A stretch of DNA of 64,000 bases from Streptomyces tubercidicus (GTDB lineage: Bacteria; Actinomycetota; Actinomycetes; Streptomycetales; Streptomycetaceae), in NCBI RefSeq assembly GCF_027497495.1, contig NZ_CP114205.1:4216001-4280000 (forward strand). Reading direction: 5' to 3'. Positions 35,080 through 45,145 of this stretch are shown here, in pieces (position 1 is the first letter of the stretch; every line of letters starts with the position of its first letter). The notes under the pieces were generated by a model. That model searched no databases. It worked only from the letters and a program-made list of their open reading frames with translations, and had not been told where the DNA came from. Both the position numbers and the translations under genes were made by a program.

Positions 35080-35853
35080 TCAGTCCGGTTCGTGGGCGGA
35101 CAGCGACTTCACCTCGTCAGCCGTCAATTCCCGGTCGTAGACGTGCACATCGGCGACATCGCCCTTCCAGTGGTCGACCGCCTTGCCGCCGAACTTGCCA
35201 CGCCCGACCACCACACTGCCGGTGGGCTTCACCCGGCCGGTGGCCTGCCTGCTTCCCGCGAGCCGGCCGTCCACGTAGATCTTCATCCGGTGGTCCTTCT
35301 GGCCGTACGTGCCGGTGAGGTGGTACCAGCGCCCGGCCTGTGGCTGCTCGGCCTGCTCGGCGACGGTGCGGGCACCGGGGAAGCTGAACGCGAAGTTCTC
35401 GTCCGGCCCGGCGTACTGGAGGTAGAACGTGCTGAACTTCTCACCGTCCTGGGACAGCGCGGTGTGGAACCCGCTCATGTCCTCCGCGTCGAGCTTCACC
35501 CGCGCGGCGAACGAATAGTCGTTCTTCCGGGTGTCGATGCGGGTGCCGGTGTCCGCGGACCCACTGCTGCCGTCCAGCCGCAGCGCCCCGCCCCCGGGCC
35601 CGTCCGTCCACTCCGTGCCACTGCCGGCCACGGCATCGTGCTCCCCCGCCTTGGCGGTCCCGGACCGGTGCAACGGCCACCACCCGACGCCCTGCAGCCC
35701 CTCAGCCGTCGCCTTCGGCGAGGCCGCTGCCGCCCCGCCCTTCTCCTCCCCGGAACCCCCGGCTCCCTCCCCGCGCACCAGCTGCACAACGACAAAGGCC
35801 AGCGCGACGGTCAGTACGGCGATCGTGGTGATGAGCGACCATCTGCGCGTCAT
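35080..35853 (-). CDS. Membrane-anchored LamG (concanavalin-like) domain protein
   Basis: A 257-residue protein with an N-terminal signal anchor (WSLITTIAVLTVALAFVVVQ) and an external LamG/concanavalin A-like jelly roll. Typical LamG phrases are seen: WWPLHRSG, GGALRLDG, YSFAARVKLD, RWYHLTGTYG, MKIYVDGRLAG and WKGDVADVHVYDRELTADEV. Such domains bind sugars or form surface contacts. The start ATG follows GGGAGA. The gene is monocistronic and divergent from the histidine kinase gene. Confidence 0.85.
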   Translation of the reverse strand: MTRRWSLITTIAVLTVALAFVVVQLVRGEGAGGSGEEKGGAAAASPKATAEGLQGVGWWPLHRSGTAKAGEHDAVAGSGTEWTDGPGGGALRLDGSSGSADTGTRIDTRKNDYSFAARVKLDAEDMSGFHTALSQDGEKFSTFYLQYAGPDENFAFSFPGARTVAEQAEQPQAGRWYHLTGTYGQKDHRMKIYVDGRLAGSRQATGRVKPTGSVVVGRGKFGGKAVDHWKGDVADVHVYDRELTADEVKSLSAHEPD

Positions 35854-36038
35854 GAATCTCCCAGGGACGTGCGGCATAAACGTGTCACTGGTGGTCACGT
35901 GCCCGATCCACAACTGGTTCAACGTGAATCCAGTTGATGCGGAAGCGGTCGGGGAATGGGCGGGGGTGCCCGTGAATGGGCGGCTGTGCGCGGGAACGGG
36001 GGCGATGGGCGGGTGTGGGAGCGGGCACGTGAGGGGCC

Positions 36039-36054
36039 TCTGTCTTTGGGCAGA
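36039..36054. promoter_or_regulatory. 16-bp palindrome upstream of two-component genes
   Basis: TCTGTCTTTGGGCAGA, within longer arms CCTCTG and CAGAGG (36037-36056). It is 60 bases before the kinase start and 47 bases before a GATAAT -10-like element (36101-36106). A 14-of-16 match lies at 38638 before the ABC transporter. This position pattern suggests the binding site of the response regulator encoded here. Confidence 0.6.
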
Positions 36055-36113
36055 GGTGGCGTCGCACCCAGGGACCAGGGAGCGCCCGGTGCGGGGCCGC
36101 GATAATCGGCGGT

Positions 36114-37881
36114 ATGCCGTCCAGTGCTCCGCCTGTCACTGACCACAGCTCGGTCCGAAGTCCCTTCGCGGGGCCCGGGGAGTGTGGGTGGCGGCTGTGG
36201 CGGTCGGGGCGCGAGGTGGTCCTGGCCGGGGTGCTGGTGTGGCCGCTGTGGCAGGCCGACGAGATGGTGAGTTACCTCGGGCCGCGGGGTGGGGCGCCGG
36301 GTGTGGGGCTCGTCGCGGTCGCGGTGGTGTTGATGCTGGTGCGGCGCCGGTTCCCGGCGACCGCTGTGGTCGGGCTGGCGGCGCTGATGGGGGCGGTGCC
36401 CGTGGTGGCGCTGCTGACCGCGACGGCCGCCTACACCGTGGCCCGGCAGGTGGAGACGCCGCGGCGGCGCGCCGAGCTGTTGCTGGCGGCGGGCGCCGCG
36501 ACGCTGGTGACCAGCGTGGCGTTCGCGCCCTGGCTGGGGCTGTCCAGATGGGTGGTCGGACCGGCCCTCGGGGCGGTGCTCGCCACCACCACGATCGTCG
36601 TGCCCGGACTGGTCGGCACCTCCGTGGGGCAGCAGAACCGGCTGCTCCGGGCCTTGCGGGGGCGCGCCGCCGCCGCCGAGCAGGCGCGCCGGCTGGCGGA
36701 GAGCGAGTCGCGGATGCGCGAACGGTCGCGGATCGCCGCGGAGATGCACGATCTGGTCGGGCACCGGCTGAGCCTGGTCTCCCTGCACGCGGGCGGCCTG
36801 GAGATGGCGCTGCTCAAGCAGGCGCCCGGACTGCGGGAAGAGGCCGCGCTGGTGCGCCGCGCCACCCGTGATGCGATGCAGGAGCTGCGCGAGGCGCTGG
36901 GGGTCCTCGGCCCGCTGGAGGACGACACCGGCACCGGCGCGCTGACCGATGCGACGGGCACCCGCGCGGACATCGAGGCGCTGGTGGAGGAGTCGCGGGG
37001 CGGCGGTATCCCCGTCACCTCTTCCTGGGAGGGGCCCGATCTGGACGCCCGGCCGGCCCGGGTGCGGCGGGCGGTCCAGCGAGTGGTGCGGGAGTCGCTC
37101 ACCAACGTCCACCGGTACGCGGCCGGCGCCCACGTGACCGTCGCCGTCCGCCACACCGGCGCGGGGGTGGAGGTCCAGGTGCGCAACGGCGTGCCGCCCA
37201 CCCCGCCGGCCGCCGCGACCGGGCTCGGCTCCGGGCAGGGGCTGACCGGACTGCGGGAGCGGGTGGCGCTGCTCGGCGGCACCCTGAAAGCGGACCGGAC
37301 GCCTGGCGGCGGCTTCGTCGTGACGGCCGATATCCCCGCCGACCCCGGGCCCGGTGCGGAGACTGCGGACGCGGCGCCGGAGACCAACGGGCCGGTGGCC
37401 GACGAGGAGTCCGGCAGCGGGCTGTCCGCCCTCCAGCGGCGCGTCGGTGGCGTCGTCGCCGGGCTGCTCGGCCTGGTGGGGGTGGGGGTGGGGGTGATGT
37501 CCGGGCTGGTGCTGGTGGACCAGGCGCAGCACGGTTCCGTGCCATCGGGCCACGAAGTGCCCCGGCTGGGGATGTCGAGGGAGCGGGTGGAGTCCGTCGT
37601 GGGATCGGACACCGCCGAGGTGCGCGCGGCCGCCGCCGGACACGAGCCGCCGCGGCCGGACTCCGCCACGGAGTGCGTGTACCCGTACCCGCTCGCGGAG
37701 CCGCATGGCGGACGGCTGGAGCTCGTCCGCTACTGCTTCCGCTCCGGCACCTTGATCGCGGTCGACCGCTTCACGGTCCCTGTGGTGACGGAGAAGCCGA
37801 CGGGTGAGAGCAAGGCGGCTGGTGAGAGCGAGGCGACTCGTGACGGAAGGGCGTCCGAACCCCCCAGGAGGAGCAGGACAC

Positions 37882-37889
<8 letters not shown>
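36114..37889 (+). CDS. NarL-type sensor kinase with extra C-terminal domain
   Basis: A 591-residue kinase. Five or so membrane helices cover residues 30-185 with little external loop, as in sensors of membrane stress. A HisKA_3 phospho-acceptor follows (RIAAEMHDLVGHRL) and an ATPase domain with ESLTNVHRYA and GQGLTGLRERV. Unusually, the protein continues: a further membrane helix (VVAGLLGLVGVGVGVMSGLVL) and about 110 external residues with GMSRERVESVVGS and CVYPYP to YCFRSGTLIAVDRF, which resemble a small BamE/SmpA-like fold. The gene overlaps the response regulator by eight bases. Confidence 0.9.
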
Positions 37890-38610
<721 letters not shown>

Positions 38611-38637
38611 TCCCGGGCGGGCCGGGGAGCCGCCGGG

Positions 38638-38677
38638 TCTGCCTTTGGACAGAGCGCCCGTAGCCCGTGCGGGCTAC
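38638..38677. promoter_or_regulatory. Two palindromes upstream of ABC transporter
   Basis: TCTGCCTTTGGACAGA (38638-38653) matches the palindrome before the two-component genes at 14 of 16 positions. Six bases further on is a second perfect palindrome, GTAGCCCGTGCGGGCTAC (38660-38677), which could be an operator or the hairpin that ends the regulator transcript. There is no U-run after it, which favours the operator reading. Confidence 0.6.
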
Positions 38678-38796
38678 CTGGCCGCGATCGGTGCGACCTG
38701 CGGAAGACCGCGTATCCCCGCCCTTGGAACGACGTATCCGGGGGTGCCCCGCGGACACGATGGACGGGAGTCCCGCACCCCGCTTCAGGAGTCCCC

Positions 38797-39579
38797 GTGT
38801 CGCAGTCCGCCACCCAGACCGTCCACCTGAAGGCACCGTCCGGTGCCGCCGCCCGCGCCACGTCGCTGAGCAAGATCTACGGTGAGGGCGACACCCGCGT
38901 CGTCGCCCTCGACGAGGTCTCCGTGGAGTTCGAGCGCGGACGGTTCACCGCGATCATGGGGCCGTCCGGCTCCGGCAAGTCGACGCTGATGCACTGCATG
39001 GCGGGGCTCGACGCCTTCTCCGCGGGCTCCGCCCACGTCGGTGACACCGAGCTGTCCGGTCTGGGCGACCGGCAGCTCACCAAGCTCCGCCGGGAGAAGA
39101 TCGGCTTCATCTTCCAGTCGTTCAACCTGCTGCCCACCCTGAACGCCCTGGAGAACATCACGCTGCCGATGGACATCGCAGGCCGCACGCCCGACCAGGA
39201 GTGGCTGGACCTGATCGTCGGGACCGTCGGACTCTCCGGGCGGCTGGGACACCGTCCTTCGGAGCTCTCCGGCGGCCAGCAGCAGCGCGTCGCCGTGGCC
39301 CGCGCACTGGCCGGCCGACCGGAGATCATCTTCGCGGACGAGCCGACCGGCAACCTCGACTCCCTTTCCGGCGCCGAGGTCCTGGGCTTCCTGCGGGACT
39401 CGGTACGCGAGCTGGGGCAGACCGTCGTGATGGTCACCCACGACCCGGTGGCCGCCTCCTACTCGGACCGCGTGATCTTCCTCGCCGACGGACGGATCAC
39501 CGACGATCTGCCCGCCCCCACCCGCGAAGCCGTGCTCGACCGTATGCGGCACTTCGACGCCAAGGGCCGGACGAGCTGA
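38797..39579 (+). CDS. MacB/LolD-type ABC transporter ATPase
   Basis: A 260-residue ATPase of the family that works with FtsX-like permeases. Walker A is GPSGSGKST, the Q-loop is FIFQSFNLLPTL, the signature LSGGQQQRVAVARAL, Walker B IIFADEPTGNLD and the H-loop VMVTHDP. Start GTG 38797 is behind CAGGAG. It precedes its permease by 57 bases. With the two-component system upstream it forms a typical sensing-and-detoxification module for cell-envelope-active peptides or antibiotics, by analogy with BceRS-BceAB; this is inference. Confidence 0.93.
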   Translation: MSQSATQTVHLKAPSGAAARATSLSKIYGEGDTRVVALDEVSVEFERGRFTAIMGPSGSGKSTLMHCMAGLDAFSAGSAHVGDTELSGLGDRQLTKLRREKIGFIFQSFNLLPTLNALENITLPMDIAGRTPDQEWLDLIVGTVGLSGRLGHRPSELSGGQQQRVAVARALAGRPEIIFADEPTGNLDSLSGAEVLGFLRDSVRELGQTVVMVTHDPVAASYSDRVIFLADGRITDDLPAPTREAVLDRMRHFDAKGRTS

Positions 39580-39636
39580 CGCGCTCCTCCCGCACGGCAT
39601 CCCTGTCCCTCGCCTCTCCCAGGACTGAAACCGACC

Positions 39637-42225
39637 ATGCTGCGTACAGCTCTGCGCAATGTCCTTGCGCACAAAGCCCGATTGATCATGACCGCGCTCG
39701 CGGTCCTGCTCGGCGTCGCCTTCGTCTCCGGCACCCTCGTCTTCGGTGACACCACCGCGAACGCCTTCCGTAAGGCCGCCGTTGCGAGCCTCAAGGGGGT
39801 CGCCGTCTCCGTGCAGTCGCTGGATGCCGGCGGTGGCGAGAGGGCGGCCGGCCTGGACGGCCCCGCCACCCCGGGTGCCAAGCCGGCCAGCGCGCTCGAC
39901 ACCGCGCTGGTCCACAAGATCGGCGCGCTGCCCGGCGTCGCCGCGGTGCGCCCCACCGTCGACGGCCGGGCCACCGTGGCCGGCAAGGACGGCCTGCCGG
40001 TCAACACCGACAAGGGCCGGCCGAGTCTGGCCACCAACTACCTGCCCGGCAAGGACAGCCGCACCTCGCTCAAGGAGGGCCGCGGGCCCGCCGCCGAGGG
40101 CGAACTGGCGCTGGACGCGCAGACCGCCGAGAAGGGCGGCTACCGCATCGGCGACAACGTCCGCTTCGCCATCGACGGCCCCGCCCTGACCAAGAAGCTG
40201 GTCGGCATCGTCACCACCGACGATCCGCGGGTCAACGCCGGGGCTTCGCTCACCCTCTTCGACACCGGGACCGCACAGAAGCTCTTCCTGCGGCCCGGCC
40301 AGTTCCACGAGATCGCGGTCGTGGCCAAGAGCGGTACCGACGCCGGTGAACTGACCGACCGGGTGCGGGCACTGCTGCCCGCGGAGGGCGCCGAGGCCAC
40401 CAGCGGCGAGGACCTGGCCGCCGAGCAGTCCGCCGGTGTCGCCGAGGCGACCGGGTCCCTCACCAAGGCGCTGCTCGGCTTCGCCGGTATCGCGCTGTTC
40501 ATCGGCGCGTTCATCATCGCCAACACCTTCACCATGCTGATCGCCCAGCGCAGCCGGGAGATCGCCCTGATGCGGGCGGTGGGCGCCTCGCGCCGCCAGG
40601 TCGTCCGCTCGGTCCTCGTCGAGGCCACGCTCCTCGGGCTCGGTGCCTCCGTCGCGGGCTTCGTCCTGGGCCTCGGCATCGCCACCGCCCTGCGCCCGCT
40701 GATCAACCTGACCGGCGCCGGGTTGCCCGCCGGACCGCTGGTCATCTCGCCCATGGCGTTCGCCGGTTCGATCGTCGTCGGCGTCGTCATCACGGTGCTC
40801 GCCGCCTGGCTGCCGTCCCGCAAGGCCGCGAAGATCGCCCCCGTGGCGGCGCTCAGCAGCACCGACCAGGCACCGCCCGCCCGCGCCCTGATCGTCCGCC
40901 ATGTGGTCGGCATCCTGCTCACCGGAGCCGGGATGCTGGTGATGCTGTACGTCTCCACGCTGCGCAACACCCTCCAGAGCAGCCTGATGATCGCGATGCT
41001 CGGCTCGGCGCTGACCCTGCTCGGCCTGATCGTGCTGGCACCGCTGCTCTCCCGGCCGCTGATCGCGCTGGCCGGCAAGGTGACTTCCCGCCTCTTCGGC
41101 GTCACCGGCAAGCTGGCCAAGGAGAACGCGCTGCGCAACCCGCGCCGCACCGCCGCCACCGCCTCGGCCCTGATGATCGGGCTCGCCCTGGTCACCGGCC
41201 TGACCGTGGTCGGGAAGTCCGCCCAGAGCGCGCTGGTCGCGGAGGCGAACCAGGGCATGACCGCCGACTACAACGTCTCCAACAGCACCCCCGCCGGGCT
41301 CGACCCGAGCGCGGCCACCCGGATCGCACGGCTGCCCGGGGTCGCCGCGGCCGTCCCCACCACCACGGCGCTCCTCGACACGAACCACGGTCTGGTCTCC
41401 GTCACCGGCACCGACCCCACGACGTACGGCAAGACCGCGAAGCTCGACTTCCGCTCCGGCTCGCTGCGTGACATCGGCCCCGGGAAGATCGCGGTCTCCG
41501 ACGAGTTCGCCGCCAAGGCCGGGATCGAGGTCGGCAGCACCCTCAAGGCCGGCTCCCTCGACGGCTCCGAGCCGCAGCGGAAGAAGAAGCTGACGGTCGT
41601 CGGCGTCTACGCCAAGACCCCCACCACGGACAAGGCACTGGGTACGCTCACCGACGTCCTCCCCTACTCCGACACCCACAAGCTCGAAAACGTGCTGGTC
41701 AAGGTCGAGCCGGGCAAGACTGACGGCCTGGAGCGGAAGATCCGTGCCGCGCTCGGCGACAGCCCGCTGATGGAGGTCCAGAGCCACGAGCAGGTCATCA
41801 ACGACGGCGGCGGGGGCGTCAACATGGTCCTCAAGATGATGTACGGCCTGCTCGGCATGGCCGTCCTCATCTCGGTGCTCGGCGTCGTCAACACCCTGGC
41901 CATGTCGGTCTTCGAGCGCACCCGCGAGATCGGCATGCTGCGCGCCATCGGCCTCGACCGCACCGGCATCAAGCAGATGGTCCGGCTGGAGTCGGTGGTG
42001 ATCTCGGTGTTCGGCGCGGTGCTCGGCATCGGCACGGGCATCTTCCTGGCCTGGGCCGGAAGCACCATGGCGAGCTCGTCGCTGACCCTGTACGAGACGG
42101 TGCTGCCGTGGGGGGACCTGGCGGTTCTGCTGGGGCTGGCGCTGCTGATCGGCGTGCTGGCAGCGATCTGGCCGGCCCGCCGGGCAGCCCGTCTGAACAT
42201 GCTCCAGTCGATTCAGTCGAGTTGA
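39637..42225 (+). CDS. FtsX/MacB-like ABC transporter permease
   Basis: An 862-residue permease with two FtsX halves. Each has an external domain between the first helix and a three-helix bundle: helix one at residues 17-37 (LIMTALAVLLGVAFVSGTLV), bundle around 275-400 (FIIANTFTMLIAQRSREIAL), a central pair near 430-480, a second external domain and a final bundle ending PARRAARLNMLQSIQSS. It uses the force of the ATPase encoded before it to move or release envelope substrates, and forms a two-gene operon with it. Confidence 0.93.
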   Translation: MLRTALRNVLAHKARLIMTALAVLLGVAFVSGTLVFGDTTANAFRKAAVASLKGVAVSVQSLDAGGGERAAGLDGPATPGAKPASALDTALVHKIGALPGVAAVRPTVDGRATVAGKDGLPVNTDKGRPSLATNYLPGKDSRTSLKEGRGPAAEGELALDAQTAEKGGYRIGDNVRFAIDGPALTKKLVGIVTTDDPRVNAGASLTLFDTGTAQKLFLRPGQFHEIAVVAKSGTDAGELTDRVRALLPAEGAEATSGEDLAAEQSAGVAEATGSLTKALLGFAGIALFIGAFIIANTFTMLIAQRSREIALMRAVGASRRQVVRSVLVEATLLGLGASVAGFVLGLGIATALRPLINLTGAGLPAGPLVISPMAFAGSIVVGVVITVLAAWLPSRKAAKIAPVAALSSTDQAPPARALIVRHVVGILLTGAGMLVMLYVSTLRNTLQSSLMIAMLGSALTLLGLIVLAPLLSRPLIALAGKVTSRLFGVTGKLAKENALRNPRRTAATASALMIGLALVTGLTVVGKSAQSALVAEANQGMTADYNVSNSTPAGLDPSAATRIARLPGVAAAVPTTTALLDTNHGLVSVTGTDPTTYGKTAKLDFRSGSLRDIGPGKIAVSDEFAAKAGIEVGSTLKAGSLDGSEPQRKKKLTVVGVYAKTPTTDKALGTLTDVLPYSDTHKLENVLVKVEPGKTDGLERKIRAALGDSPLMEVQSHEQVINDGGGGVNMVLKMMYGLLGMAVLISVLGVVNTLAMSVFERTREIGMLRAIGLDRTGIKQMVRLESVVISVFGAVLGIGTGIFLAWAGSTMASSSLTLYETVLPWGDLAVLLGLALLIGVLAAIWPARRAARLNMLQSIQSS

Positions 42226-42245
42226 CCCGCTCCGGATCATGACGC

Positions 42246-42287
42246 AGGCCCAGGTCTCGTGCCTGGGCCTTTGTCATGGAGCGGGCG
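42246..42287 (+). terminator. Terminator hairpin, also a tRNA-flank-like repeat
   Basis: AGGCCCAGG (42246-42254) pairs with CCTGGGCCT (42262-42270), followed by TTTGT, a good factor-independent terminator for the ABC operon. The hairpin and the next 17 bases, through ATGGAGCGGG, align without gaps to the terminator and 3' end of the tRNA-Gly fragment at 60351 (30 of 42 positions by my count). Confidence 0.7.
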
Positions 42288-42342
42288 CGGGCGACGGGCG
42301 GTGGCCGCCGCGGAGCGCCCGTCAGCGTCCGTCAGTGTCCGA

Positions 42343-43086
42343 TCAGCGTCCGGAAGAGACGACCGCGTCGAGAGTGTCGGCGAGTTCGAGCGGCATGGAC
42401 AGCATGGGCCAGTGCCCCGTGGGCAGATGGAAGTGCCGCCACGGCGGCTGATTGAGGAAGTCCAGCACCGGCACCCCGGCATCCAGCAGGGCCTTGGCGT
42501 CGTTGCAGGCGACCACCACGCGGTCCACGTCGGGACCGGGCTCGTCCGCGCCCGTGAGCCGCTGCTCGAAGGTGCGGAACGGCTGCGGTGTGGAGCGGGC
42601 GCGCATCAGCTCGCGCCGCTCCTCGTCGAGCCCGTCGAGGGAGCTGAACGCGGCGATGACGTCGAACGGCGGCAAGGGCAGCTGCCACCCGTCCCCGTCC
42701 TCGGCGGCCAGCTCGCGCAGCTGGTCCACGATCTCCTCCGGCATCACATCGAGCAGGCCGGTGCCCTCGGCGAACGGGGCGCTGTCGAGATAGATCACGC
42801 GCGCCAGCCGCGATCCGAGACGGCCCGCGGCGGCGGTGACCGGGACCGCCGCATAGCTGTGCGCCACGAGCGTGACATCCCGCAGGTCCTGGTCCACGAC
42901 GAACCCGGTGATGTCGCGGATATGCGTCTCCAGGTCCACGTCCGGGCCGGCGGCGTCGGCCCGTTCGCCCAGGCCGGTCAGCGTGATCGGCAGTGCCGCA
43001 TGGCCCCGTTCGCGCAGCGCCCGTGCGGTGTCCTCCCATGCCCAGGCTCCGAGCCAGGCGCCAGGAATGAGTACGAAGGTAGCCAT
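42343..43086 (-). CDS. Alpha/beta hydrolase with altered nucleophile elbow
   Basis: A 247-residue hydrolase beginning MATFVLIPGAWLGAWAW, which carries the oxyanion segment. The nucleophile elbow reads LVAHSYAAVP, with Ala in both positions usually held by Gly around the Ser. The acid and His (CNDAKAL region and LPTGHWPM) are present. The family includes esterases and haloalkane-type enzymes; no substrate can be given. Start ATG is behind GAGGAG. It is divergent from the WYL regulator, 83 bases away, which probably controls it. Confidence 0.85.
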   Translation of the reverse strand: MATFVLIPGAWLGAWAWEDTARALRERGHAALPITLTGLGERADAAGPDVDLETHIRDITGFVVDQDLRDVTLVAHSYAAVPVTAAAGRLGSRLARVIYLDSAPFAEGTGLLDVMPEEIVDQLRELAAEDGDGWQLPLPPFDVIAAFSSLDGLDEERRELMRARSTPQPFRTFEQRLTGADEPGPDVDRVVVACNDAKALLDAGVPVLDFLNQPPWRHFHLPTGHWPMLSMPLELADTLDAVVSSGR

Positions 43087-43169
43087 GCGGTTTCTCCTCG
43101 GATTTAAGGGGTTGAGGTGAGAGTAGGGTCCATACAGGACAGTTTCCGCCCTCGAACCGCGAGTGATCC

Positions 43170-44132
43170 ATGTCATATCCGCTGACGCGCGTACTCGCTC
43201 TGCTGGAGCTCCTCCAGACACACCCCGGGCTGACCGGCGCGCAGTTGGCGGACCGCCTGGGCACCGACGTCCGCACGGTGCGGCGCTACGCCGCCCGCCT
43301 GCGCGAACTGGGCATCCCCGTGGAATCCGCCCGGGGCCGCTTCGGCGGCTACCGGCTGGCCCGCGGCTACCGGATGCCGCCCCTGATGCTCACCAACGAA
43401 GAGGCCCTCGTGGTCATGCTGGGCCTGCTCGCCGGTGAGCGGCTGGGCATGAGCACCACCGCTCCCGCCGGCGCCGGCGCCCTCGCCAAGATCGAACGCG
43501 TACTCCCCGACTCGCTCCGCGACCCGCTGGCCGCCATGCGGGACACCCTGTCCTTCACCGCCCACACCGTTCTCGCGCAGGCCCCCCAAACAGACATCCT
43601 GCTGACCCTGGCGCAGTCCTGCCGCTCGGGTCACACCGTTGCCCTGCGCTACCGCTCCTGGCACCAGGAGCACACCGAACGCGACGTCGACCCCTACGGC
43701 GTGGTCTTCCACTCCGGCTGCTGGTACCTCGTCGGCCACGACCACCTCCGTGACGACCTCCGCACCTTCCGTATGGACCGGATAGCCGCCACCGCGCCCA
43801 CCACCGGGACCTTCACCGCCCCCGACGACTTCGACCCGGTGACCTACCTCACCGCCTCCCTGGCCCGGACGCCCGCCCTGTGGCAGGTCGAGGTACACAT
43901 CGAGGCGCCCGCCGAGGCCCTTGCCTGCCGACTGCCGCGCACCATGGCCACCCTCACCGCCACCCCGTCCGGCGTCCTGATGCGCGCCCAGGTGGAGCGT
44001 CTGGAAAGCATGGCCCACCTACTCGCCTCCCTGGAATGGCCCTTCACCATCCACACCCCCGACCAACTACGTGAGTCCCTCAGGGACTTGGCCCGCCAAC
44101 TCACTACGGCCGCCGAACGACCGTCGGGTTGA
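43170..44132 (+). CDS. WYL-domain transcriptional regulator
   Basis: A 320-residue regulator of the YafY/DeoR-like group. The N-terminal winged helix is LELLQTHPGLTGAQLADRLG with TVRRYAARLRELGIPVE; the WYL sensor core is VALRYRSWHQE to DPYGVVFHSGCWYLVGHD, and a C-terminal WCX segment follows. It is likely to respond to a small ligand or single-stranded nucleic acid. It is divergent from the hydrolase gene, and the two form a compact cassette between two tRNA-flank-like repeats. Confidence 0.9.
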   Translation: MSYPLTRVLALLELLQTHPGLTGAQLADRLGTDVRTVRRYAARLRELGIPVESARGRFGGYRLARGYRMPPLMLTNEEALVVMLGLLAGERLGMSTTAPAGAGALAKIERVLPDSLRDPLAAMRDTLSFTAHTVLAQAPQTDILLTLAQSCRSGHTVALRYRSWHQEHTERDVDPYGVVFHSGCWYLVGHDHLRDDLRTFRMDRIAATAPTTGTFTAPDDFDPVTYLTASLARTPALWQVEVHIEAPAEALACRLPRTMATLTATPSGVLMRAQVERLESMAHLLASLEWPFTIHTPDQLRESLRDLARQLTTAAERPSG

Positions 44133-44163
44133 GGGGGCGGCCTGGGCGGCCCGGACAGCAACC

Positions 44164-44215
44164 AAGCCCCAGGTCGCCGACCTGAGGCTGTCGCATGGAG
44201 CAGGTGCCCGGCACC
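44164..44215 (+). repeat. Degenerate copy of the tRNA-Gly flank
   Basis: Fifty-two bases starting AAGCCCCAGG align without gaps to 60350-60401 at 40 positions by my count, including the hairpin and the tRNA 3'-end part ATGGAGCRGGTG. No tRNA follows. It looks like an old attachment-site or terminator copy. Confidence 0.55.
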
Positions 44216-44242
44216 GGCAGCGGAGGCCGGAGGGCATGGGGC

Positions 44243-44986
44243 TTACGGGTGGTACTTCTCCTCAACCGTCTCGGCGGCGCCGGACTTGCGGTCCATGGTG
44301 ACGCGGACGGTCACGCTGCCGGTCTTCGCGGCCTTCTCCAGCTGGTCCACGGTGCACTTCGCGGTGCCGTAGCCGTCACCGCCGATGGCCACGCTGCCGT
44401 CGTCGCCGGAGCAGATCGCGGCCGCGCCGAGGACCGTGGTGGCGTTGGCGACGAAGAACGCCTGGTCGGTGCCGCCGCCCTCGGGCTTGACGATCAGCTT
44501 GCCGGGCGCGAGGTACTCCAACTTGCCGACGATCATCCGGCTGTTACCCGCATGGGCGGAGCCGCCCCCACCGGACGTGGACCCGCCGGACGTGGACCCG
44601 CTGCCCGTCTTGGCGCCGGACGACCCCTTGGCGGACGTCCCGCCGTCCTGACCCTGCGACCCGGAACCGGCCGAGCCGGAACCCGACGAGCCCGAACCCG
44701 ACGAGCCCGAACCGGACGAGCCCGAACCGGACGAGCCCGAACCGGACGAGCCCGAACCGGACGAGCCCGAACCGGCCGAGGAGGAGCCGTTCGTGGACTG
44801 TCCCGATTCGGGGGCCTGCTGCGACCCGGCCGCGGCCGAGGAGCCGGCGCCCCCCGCCGGCGCGTCCCCGTCCCCACAGGCGGTGACCCCCAGCCCCAGC
44901 GCCGCCGCGGCGACGATGGCGGCGGCGATGCGACGCCCGGCACGCCCACGGAAGCGGCTGCCGGCGGTGGCGGTGGCGGTCTTCAT
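44243..44986 (-). CDS. Lipoprotein with Gly-Ser repeat spacer
   Basis: A 247-residue lipoprotein: signal peptide with lipobox GLGVTAC, then about 110 residues of Ser/Gly repeats (unit SSGSG, encoded by a 15-18 base repeat at about 44670-44790), then a folded domain of 100 residues (MIVGKLEYLAPGKLIVKPEG, with two Cys in AAICSGDDG and TAKCTVDQ that may form a disulfide). The repeat would hold the domain away from the membrane. Start ATG 44986 is behind GGGGAG. Function unknown. Confidence 0.85.
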   Translation of the reverse strand: MKTATATAGSRFRGRAGRRIAAAIVAAAALGLGVTACGDGDAPAGGAGSSAAAGSQQAPESGQSTNGSSSAGSGSSGSGSSGSGSSGSGSSGSGSSGSGSSGSGSAGSGSQGQDGGTSAKGSSGAKTGSGSTSGGSTSGGGGSAHAGNSRMIVGKLEYLAPGKLIVKPEGGGTDQAFFVANATTVLGAAAICSGDDGSVAIGGDGYGTAKCTVDQLEKAAKTGSVTVRVTMDRKSGAAETVEEKYHP

Positions 44987-45145
44987 CGTGTAACTCCCCT
45001 TGCTCTGTTCTCTCGTCTCGCTCCGAACGAAGATCAGCTTCACCGACCGGCTTGGCGTTCCACTAACAGCCCACTAATGCCACACTCTCCGACCCGGACA
45101 TCGCTCCCCCTCCGCAGCACTTGACGACCCATATGCGCGCACAGC

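Noticed and set aside
38785..42240. 1151-codon minus-strand open frame
   Set aside because: Antisense of the ABC transporter genes, which have intact family motifs.
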